Of a stretch of DNA of 64,000 nucleotides, positions 53,658 through 60,297 are shown piece by piece; positions within the stretch are counted from its first letter, which is position 1; each line of letters begins with the position of its first letter. Location of the stretch: the NCBI RefSeq assembly GCF_009720365.1, contig NZ_ML769312.1:992001-1056000 (forward strand), given 5' to 3'. Made by a program: the position numbers and the translations under genes. The DNA comes from Catellatospora paridis (GTDB lineage Bacteria; Actinomycetota; Actinomycetes; Mycobacteriales; Micromonosporaceae). The notes beneath the pieces are model-generated. The model had not been told where the DNA came from. It ran no database searches and saw only the letters and a list, made by a program, of their open reading frames with translations.

Positions 53658-54104
53658 TCAGCTGCCGGTCGGTTCCAGGACGAACACGGGGATCTCGCGG
53701 TCGGTCTTCTTCTGGTAGTCGGCGTACGGCGGATACGCCGCGACGGCCCGGTCCCACCATTGCGCCTTCTCCTCGCCGGTCACCTCGCGGGCCGCCATCT
53801 CCCGGCGCCGGGGACCGTCCTGGAGCTCCACCGTGGGGTTCTGCAGGACGTTGTAGTACCAGACGGGATGCTTGGGCGCTCCACCCAACGAGGCCACCAC
53901 GGCGTACCGGCCGTCGTGCTCGACGCGCATCAGCGGAGTCTTGCGGATCTTGCCGCTCTTGGCGCCCAGGGTGGCCAGGATGATCACCGGCAGGCCGGTG
54001 TCCATCAGCGTCGTGCCCTTGGTGCCGCCGGAACTCTCGTAGAGCTCCACCTGATCGCGCACCCACTTCTCCGGACTGGGTTCGTACTCACCTTCAAGTG
54101 GCAT
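53658..54104 (-). CDS. Deazaflavin-dependent nitroreductase-family protein (Ddn/DUF385)
   Basis: A 148-residue protein of the split-beta-barrel Ddn family that binds F420. Motifs include [19 protein letters not shown] and [16 protein letters not shown] with QDG. Family members reduce quinones or unsaturated lactones with F420H2. The presence suits an F420-making actinomycete. The ATG lies at 54104. Confidence 0.88.
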   Translation of the reverse strand: MPLEGEYEPSPEKWVRDQVELYESSGGTKGTTLMDTGLPVIILATLGAKSGKIRKTPLMRVEHDGRYAVVASLGGAPKHPVWYYNVLQNPTVELQDGPRRREMAAREVTGEEKAQWWDRAVAAYPPYADYQKKTDREIPVFVLEPTGS

Positions 54105-54296
54105 GGCATCCGTCCATTCACTGTCGCGTTCCTGGTCCTACGGTGCCTCGAATCGCGCCGCCGGACCGTGCTTTTCCAGGATTTCGACGACGGCTCCGGG
54201 CGGGACAACGGCACAGTCCGGCCGGCAACATGTCGACGACCGCTAAACGGCGCGTGCGCCGTGCAGCAGGCGGTGGTACAGCGGACCGTAGAGCAG

Positions 54297-55184
54297 TCAC
54301 GGCCGCGCCGACGCGGCGGGAATCTGCTGCAGTACTTCGATCATGATGGCGATGTCGCGGTCGGCGTATCCCAGCTCACGAGCTTTGCTGAGCAGCGCGT
54401 CGGTGACCTGCGCCGCCGGCAGCGCCACGCCGAGCGAGTCGGCGGTGGCAAGAGCAAGGCGGATGTCCTTCTGCATCAGCACCACGTCGAACCACGGCTC
54501 GGCCAGCGGATCGAGCAGGAAGTCAGCCCGGGCGCGCAGCGACGGCGAACCGATGGCGCTGCCATTCATCACCTCGATCGCCTTCTTGCGGTCGACCCCG
54601 CCCCGCTCGGCCAGCAGCACGCCTTCACAGAACGCCAGCAACTGCGCGGCCAGGCTGTCGTTGATGGCCAGCTTGAGCAGCAGCGCCTCGGCGTTGCCGC
54701 CGACATGGGTCACCTGTTGGCCCAGCTGATGCAGCAGCGGTTCGACCGCGTGGAAAGGTTCGGTGTCGCCGCCGACCATGATGGCGAGGCTGCCCTGCTC
54801 CACGGCGCGGACGCTGCCGGAGACGGGGGCGGCGAGCATGTGCGCGCCGATCCCGCGCACCTGGTCGCCGATCCCGCTGCTGGCGGCCGGGCTCACCGTG
54901 CTCATGTCGATGTAGATCTTCCCGGGTCCCAGGCCGGCGAGGATCCCGTCCGGGCCGGATGTGACCGACTCCAGGGCGGCGTCGTCGGTCACCATGCTGA
55001 AGACGACCTGCGCCGCGGCGGCGACCTCCCGTGGCGTGTCACACCAGGTGAGACCGCGCTCGATCAGCGGTTCTGCCTTGGCCCGGGTGCGGTTGGTGCC
55101 GTACACCCGGTCCCCGAGGTCGAGCAGGCGCCCGGCCATCCGGCCGCCCATCGCGCCGAGGCCGACATAACCGATCGTGTTCAT
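54297..55184 (-). CDS. NAD(P)-dependent beta-hydroxyacid dehydrogenase-like oxidoreductase
   Basis: A 295-residue 3-hydroxyisobutyrate-dehydrogenase-type enzyme. The cofactor loop is TIGYVGLGAMGGRMAGRLL, the substrate motif AAPVSGSVRAVEQGSLAI, and the catalytic Lys is in LLLKLAINDSLAAQL. It likely reduces a semialdehyde or oxidises a beta-hydroxy acid. The ATG at 55184 follows GAGAGGAG; the longer frame upstream is not supported. Confidence 0.87.
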   Translation of the reverse strand: MNTIGYVGLGAMGGRMAGRLLDLGDRVYGTNRTRAKAEPLIERGLTWCDTPREVAAAAQVVFSMVTDDAALESVTSGPDGILAGLGPGKIYIDMSTVSPAASSGIGDQVRGIGAHMLAAPVSGSVRAVEQGSLAIMVGGDTEPFHAVEPLLHQLGQQVTHVGGNAEALLLKLAINDSLAAQLLAFCEGVLLAERGGVDRKKAIEVMNGSAIGSPSLRARADFLLDPLAEPWFDVVLMQKDIRLALATADSLGVALPAAQVTDALLSKARELGYADRDIAIMIEVLQQIPAASARP

Positions 55185-55400
55185 CGCATGCTCCTCTCGC
55201 CTGCCCACGATCTCGGTGTCACACGCGCGGCGCCCATGCCCGCAGCGCACCAATTGAACCGTACGCCCGGTTTAGTCATGTGCGCTGGCAGATCATCAGC
55301 TCCGAACGCGAAGCAGTCGCGCGGCGACCCTCGTCGAACACGGTGATCGCCGACCATTTCGACGATGGCGACGGCGGTTCGGCGGTGGTCCGATGGCGCG

Positions 55401-56459
55401 ATGGAACCGTTCAGCGCGATCGCCATGCTGGCCGCCAAGCACGGCATCGTCATGGTCCTCGGTGCGCTGGGCGGCGACGACAAGCTCGCCGGCGTGGCAG
55501 GTGAGCTCTTCGCCTCGCTGACGGCGACGGAGAACGGCATCAACCAGCGGCTGGCCGGCGTCGAAGCACAACTGGCCGAGCTGGACAGGAAGAACTACGC
55601 GACCGCGCTCAGCAACGGGACGCGATACCTGTTCGAGGCGAACCTGGCCGGCGACCCCGCCCGTCGGGCAGCGGACCTCGAGCTGGCCCGGCAGCAGTTC
55701 ATCCATGCCCAGTCCGCAGCCGGTGAATCGTCACCGCTGCGGCGCGCCACCGCCGGCCGCTACCTGTTGCTGGTCTCCATCGCCACCGGGCGTACGGCGG
55801 CGGCCGCCGCCTCCCTGCCCGACGTGGAGGCGGCGCTGCTCGATGCGGCGCTGGTCGCCAGAGTGAAGCAGTTCGATCCCGAACCGGAGGCGCAACGGCT
55901 GGTGCGCGGCCAGGGCGCCGCCGGCCTGTTCAGCCGCGACGCCAAGCTGGACGCGGCCCGCAAGGCGGTGTTCACCGAGGGGGACGAATCAATGCGGCTC
56001 ATCGGCCAGATGCTCATCGAGATGGCAGTGCTGGCTCCCGCGCTGGGCCTGCCGCGCCGGCTCGACCCGATCCCCGCGGTGCGATGGGACCTGCAGGTGC
56101 CGCACGACGGCGGCCGGATCGCCGGCATCGGCTGCCGGTTCCGGGTGAAAGGCTGGCAGCACCGGGTCGGGCCGCTGAAGACGTTCGCCTATCCGATCTC
56201 GGCGGAGCTGACCTTCGAACCGCCGCTGCGGCAACCGATCACCCTCGTCGTACGCATGGCCAAAGGCCCCCACCACACCCAGCTCCTGGCCGCCGGCACC
56301 AGCCAGGTCGACGTCCCGTTCGACGGCTACACCGACGAGCTCACCGAACGCGCGCAGCGCATCGACATCTGCCCGAACGAGCAGGTCGGCGGGATGCTGA
56401 CCTTCGCGCCGCAGTCCTTCCAGCCGTGGGAGCCGGGCATGTGGAAGACCGGCAGCTGA
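55401..56459 (+). CDS. Orphan protein with hydrophobic N-terminus and beta-rich C-terminus
   Basis: A protein of about 352 residues. Residues 1-25 are hydrophobic (SAIAMLAAKHGIVMVLGAL). Residues 35-160 are helical with coiled-coil-like heptads. The C-terminal half (about 215-352) looks like a beta-sandwich ending FAPQSFQPWEPGMW. No enzyme motif is visible. ATG 55401 or ATG 55365 may be the start. The helical-plus-beta layout recalls proteins that insert into membranes or act as effectors, but no family was recognised. Confidence 0.6.
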   Translation: MEPFSAIAMLAAKHGIVMVLGALGGDDKLAGVAGELFASLTATENGINQRLAGVEAQLAELDRKNYATALSNGTRYLFEANLAGDPARRAADLELARQQFIHAQSAAGESSPLRRATAGRYLLLVSIATGRTAAAAASLPDVEAALLDAALVARVKQFDPEPEAQRLVRGQGAAGLFSRDAKLDAARKAVFTEGDESMRLIGQMLIEMAVLAPALGLPRRLDPIPAVRWDLQVPHDGGRIAGIGCRFRVKGWQHRVGPLKTFAYPISAELTFEPPLRQPITLVVRMAKGPHHTQLLAAGTSQVDVPFDGYTDELTERAQRIDICPNEQVGGMLTFAPQSFQPWEPGMWKTGS

Positions 56460-56632
56460 GCTGCCGTGCGCTGCCGGCCGTGCGGCAGAAGAGCCGCTAC
56501 GACCTCCGCTACAGAGTTTCCCCGGCGGCGTCGGCACGATCGCCGATCACCGCCGGGGTCTGCTCAGCTCGGTCGCCGCGGCCATGGCGCGGCGGCGCCG
56601 CTCGTGCTGTCAGGGCCGAAGGCCAGTCTGGT

Positions 56633-58150
56633 TCATCGGTAGCCCGCGGCGACGATGTTCGCCTGGACCGCGTTCTCGGTGGCATCGGACGGGTAGCCCG
56701 AGACCATGGCGCCCTCGTAGAACGTGCCGGCGCTGGCGTTGGCTCCGCCATCGGGCTTGCAGCAGTCTCCGCCGCTGCCCAGCACGATGGCGCCCTGCTT
56801 CTTCATCGGGCTGTATCCGCTGGGAAGCGCACCGTCCCAGAGGGTGTACAGGCTGCCGGACTGGGCGTTGCTGCCCTTGATCGCGAATCGCGAGACGCCG
56901 TTGTTCTTCAACGTCGCCGTGACGAACTTGCTGGTGAATGCCCGCTGGTTAGGGTTCCAGGTGCTGCTGCCGCCCGGGAAGAGGCCCCATTCGAGATCGG
57001 CCTGGACCCAGGGCCCGGAACCGGAGCAGCCGCCGAACCAGCAACTGGTGCCGAAGTAGATCGCGTCCATGGCGCCGGCCGCGTCGGCCTTGCGGGTGGT
57101 CTCGCTGTTGCCGTAGTCGAAGCAGCAGCCGCTGTTGACGTGGGTGCCGCTGGTGACCATGTACATTCCCTCGGGTGCGCTGCCGGTCGGGACACCCGTC
57201 AGGTGTCCGTCGCGCCAGTAGCTGTTGCCGGGGTTGATGTACAGCGAGTACGCCTTGCTGCCACCGACCGTAAGCGACTCGGTCGTCGCCGTGGCCGGAC
57301 GGCTCTGCGGTGATCCGGGGACCACGCTGGAGCCCTGATACCACAGGTCGTTGCCGCGCCCGGACTGGTCGAACAGCACCGTGATGACACAGGTGGTGTT
57401 CACGCAGAACGAGTCCTGCGCGGCCGCGTTGGCGACGCCGCCGGTACCGAGCACGCCGATGTTGCGGGTGGTGTTGTCCGACGAGCGCCTGACCTGGTAC
57501 AGGTTTCCGCTGTAGGACTGGTAGAGGGCCCGGGTGGTGCTGTGCGCCGCGACGCAGGGCGTGCCGCCCGCACCGTAGATGTCACAGGGGCCGCCCCCGG
57601 CGGGAGGCGCCGAGGTCGGGGTCGGGCTCGGCGAGCCCGGCACCGACTGCGTCCACTGCTGGTTGGCGCCGCCGTGGCAGGCCCAGAGCAGCACCTTGGT
57701 GCCGTTGGCGGTCGCGGCGGCGTTGGCGTCAAGGCACAGGCCCGACTGGACGCCGGTGATGGTGCCGTTGGCGTTGACGTTCCACTGCTGGTTGGTCTGG
57801 CCGTTGCAGTCCCAGATGATCGCCTGCGTGCCGTTGGTCGTGCCCCGGCCGGAGGCGTCGAGGCACTTGTTGCCGTAGACCGTCAGCTGGCCCGCCGTGG
57901 TGAGAGTCCAGGCCTGGCCGGCGGCGCCGTTGCAGTCCCACAGCTGTGTCTGCAGGCCGTTGCCGGTGCCGGAGTTGGGCACCTCCAGGCACCGGCCGGA
58001 CTGGCCGCCCACGATCCGCGTGGGCGTGCCGACCGTCGCCGCCTGGGCGACTTCGGCCTGCACGGCGACGGCGACACCCGCGGATGCCAGGGCCAGGGCC
58101 ATGGTGGCGGCTGCCACCCATCGGGAGCGGCCTTTGTTCGGATGAACCAT
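56633..58150 (-). CDS. Secreted GH54 alpha-L-arabinofuranosidase with N-terminal ricin-type CBM13
   Basis: A 505-residue protein. A Sec signal (about 1-37) is followed by a ricin-type beta-trefoil (about 40-170), with QxW-type repeats QSGRCLEVP, NKCLDASGRG and QSGLCLDANA. A Pro/Ser linker leads to a GH54 domain starting CDIYGAGGTPCVAAHSTTRA, with vicinal Cys pair CCFDYGN and candidate nucleophile Glu in ADLEWGLFPGG. It releases arabinose from arabinoxylan outside the cell. It lies 41 bp after the ThuA gene stop on the same strand, so may share its message. Confidence 0.9.
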   Translation of the reverse strand: MVHPNKGRSRWVAAATMALALASAGVAVAVQAEVAQAATVGTPTRIVGGQSGRCLEVPNSGTGNGLQTQLWDCNGAAGQAWTLTTAGQLTVYGNKCLDASGRGTTNGTQAIIWDCNGQTNQQWNVNANGTITGVQSGLCLDANAAATANGTKVLLWACHGGANQQWTQSVPGSPSPTPTSAPPAGGGPCDIYGAGGTPCVAAHSTTRALYQSYSGNLYQVRRSSDNTTRNIGVLGTGGVANAAAQDSFCVNTTCVITVLFDQSGRGNDLWYQGSSVVPGSPQSRPATATTESLTVGGSKAYSLYINPGNSYWRDGHLTGVPTGSAPEGMYMVTSGTHVNSGCCFDYGNSETTRKADAAGAMDAIYFGTSCWFGGCSGSGPWVQADLEWGLFPGGSSTWNPNQRAFTSKFVTATLKNNGVSRFAIKGSNAQSGSLYTLWDGALPSGYSPMKKQGAIVLGSGGDCCKPDGGANASAGTFYEGAMVSGYPSDATENAVQANIVAAGYR

Positions 58151-58191
58151 CGGGCTACCTCACAGAGTTCGGGGTACGGATCGAGGCCGGA

Positions 58192-60297
58192 TCAGGGCAG
58201 GGTCCACTTCTGGTTGGCGCCGCCGTTGCAGGTCCACAAGGCCACGACCGTGCCGTCGGCCGAGTTGTTGCCGGACACGTCCAGGCACTTGCCCGACTGC
58301 GGATTGCGCAGCGTGCCGTCTGACTGCGCAGCCCAGTTCTGCGCCCCGCCACCGGTGCACGTCCACAACTGGATCTTCGTGCCGTTCGCGGTCCCGCCGC
58401 CGCTGACGTCCAGGCACTTGCCGAGCGCCCGCAGCGTCGAACCCGACACCGTCCACGTCTGCGGGGCACCACCGTTGCAGGTGTACAGCTGGATCTGCGT
58501 GCCGTCGGCGCTCGCACCGTTGCGCACGTCCAGGCACTTGCCCGCCAACCCCTTGATCGGGCCGGTGCCAGCGGTGCTGGTGCCCTTGACCAGGACGAAC
58601 TCGTCCACGTCGAAGAGGAAGCCACTGGAGCCGGTGAAGGTCAGATACAGGTTCTGAGTGCTCGACGGGACACCCGACAGGCTCGTGGTGACGTTCTGGA
58701 AGTTCGTCCAGCTGCCGGTGTTGGGCACCGTGACGGAGCCGAGCACCGGCCCGGTGACCGAGCCGGTCCGGACCTGGATCGTGCCGCCGGCGCCGGCGGA
58801 TGCCACCCTGGCCCGGAACGAGGTGCTCCCGGTCAGATCGAGACCGTTGTACGCCGCCCAGTCGCCGGACTCGATGTTGCCCAGGACCTGGCCGCCGTTC
58901 GCACCCGACTTGGCCAGCGCCGAGACTCCGCCGGCTGAGGAGTACGACTCGGCCTGGCGGGTGATGTCGCCGGTGGGCGGGGTGCCGCCCAGGTCCTTGA
59001 TCCGGATGTTGCGGAAGGAGACGTCGTCGCCCGAGCCGTGGTTCTGGATGCCGATGTAGCCGGCCATCGAACGGGCCGAGTTGGTGTTGGTGTAGTCGTT
59101 GATCTTCGATCCGTTCAGGAAGACCTGCAGCCGCTCCCCTTCGACGAGCAGCTCGTAGGTGTTCCACTCCCCCGGCGGGTTGAGCGCCGCGTCGCGGGCG
59201 GTGATGTCGGCGGACTGGAGGGCGTAGATCGCGCCGGTGGTCCGGTCGGCGGAGTCGGTGGCGTCGATCTGGACCTCGTACCCGTTGTCCAGCGCGCCCT
59301 GTGCGGTGCTGCCCGCGGGGAACCCGATGACGACCCCGGAGTTGTCGTCGCCCGGCACCCGCCAGTCGAGCTTCAGCGAGTAGTTGACGTACTCGCGGGT
59401 GGTGTAAGCGAGCATGCCCATGCCGCCCGACGAGGTGAGCGTGGCGTCGGAGTTGCCGAAGCTGCCCGGGCCGGTCTGCGACCAGCCGGTGGTCGAGCCG
59501 TTGTAGAGGGCGGTGTAGCCGGTCTCCGGGCGGCAGTCGGCCTTGGCGCGGCCTGCGGCGTAGCGGATGCCGCCGAGCAGGTGGCTGCGGAACGCCGTCT
59601 CGGAGTACGCCGACTGCGAGTGCCCGCCGCCGGTGTAGAAGGACCGGCCGCCGCTGTAGGTCTTGCACCAGGAGTGCGGGTGGTCGGCGCCCATGGAGCC
59701 GCCGGAGTACGAGGACTCGTCGACGGTGGCCAGCACCCGGGCAGTGGAGCGGGCGTTGGTCTGGTAGTTGTACCACTCCTCGGTGCGCGTCCAGGTCGGC
59801 GACAGGTGTGCGGTGGCCGGGTGTGCCCGGTTCTCGACCTTGATGTTGGCCTGCTGGATCGACGGGTGGGAGGCGAAGTAGGCGCCGACGAGGTTGCCGT
59901 AGAACGACCAGCTGTATTCGGTGTCGGCGGCGGCGTGCACGCCGACGAAGCCGCCGCCGGAGCCGATGTAGGACTCGAACGCGGTCTGCTGGCCGGCGTT
60001 GAGGACGTCGCCGGTGGTGTTGAGGAAGACGACCGCCTCGTACTGGGCGAGGTTGCCGGTGGTGAACGCGGAGGCGTCCTCGGTAGCGGTGACGGTGAAG
60101 TTGTTGGCCGAGCCGAGTGACTGGATCGCCGAGATGCCGGCCGCGATCGAGTCGTGCCGGAAGCCGGCCGTCTTGGAGAAGACGAGCACGTCGTACGGGG
60201 CGTCAGCGGCGCTGGCCGGGCCGGCCGGAGCGGTGGCGGCGAGGACCGCGAGGACCGCGGTGGCCGCGCCGAGTACTGGTCGCAGGAGTCTGCGCAT
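58192..60297 (-). CDS. Secreted ThuA / DUF1080 (3-keto-sugar-type) protein with CBM6 and ricin domains
   Basis: The downstream half of the fused frame, 701 residues if started at ATG 60297, which has AAGGAG just before it and a Sec signal (RRLLRPVLGAATAVLAVLAA, to about 32). ThuA-like domain covers about 33-250 (YDVLVFSKTAGFRHDSIAAG). DUF1080, a family containing 3-keto-disaccharide hydrolases, covers about 258-430. CBM6 spans about 443-570, and a ricin beta-trefoil ends the protein. The stop is TGA at 58192-58194. Own ribosome site and signal peptide argue that it was a separate gene. Confidence 0.82.
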   Translation of the reverse strand: MRRLLRPVLGAATAVLAVLAATAPAGPASAADAPYDVLVFSKTAGFRHDSIAAGISAIQSLGSANNFTVTATEDASAFTTGNLAQYEAVVFLNTTGDVLNAGQQTAFESYIGSGGGFVGVHAAADTEYSWSFYGNLVGAYFASHPSIQQANIKVENRAHPATAHLSPTWTRTEEWYNYQTNARSTARVLATVDESSYSGGSMGADHPHSWCKTYSGGRSFYTGGGHSQSAYSETAFRSHLLGGIRYAAGRAKADCRPETGYTALYNGSTTGWSQTGPGSFGNSDATLTSSGGMGMLAYTTREYVNYSLKLDWRVPGDDNSGVVIGFPAGSTAQGALDNGYEVQIDATDSADRTTGAIYALQSADITARDAALNPPGEWNTYELLVEGERLQVFLNGSKINDYTNTNSARSMAGYIGIQNHGSGDDVSFRNIRIKDLGGTPPTGDITRQAESYSSAGGVSALAKSGANGGQVLGNIESGDWAAYNGLDLTGSTSFRARVASAGAGGTIQVRTGSVTGPVLGSVTVPNTGSWTNFQNVTTSLSGVPSSTQNLYLTFTGSSGFLFDVDEFVLVKGTSTAGTGPIKGLAGKCLDVRNGASADGTQIQLYTCNGGAPQTWTVSGSTLRALGKCLDVSGGGTANGTKIQLWTCTGGGAQNWAAQSDGTLRNPQSGKCLDVSGNNSADGTVVALWTCNGGANQKWTLP

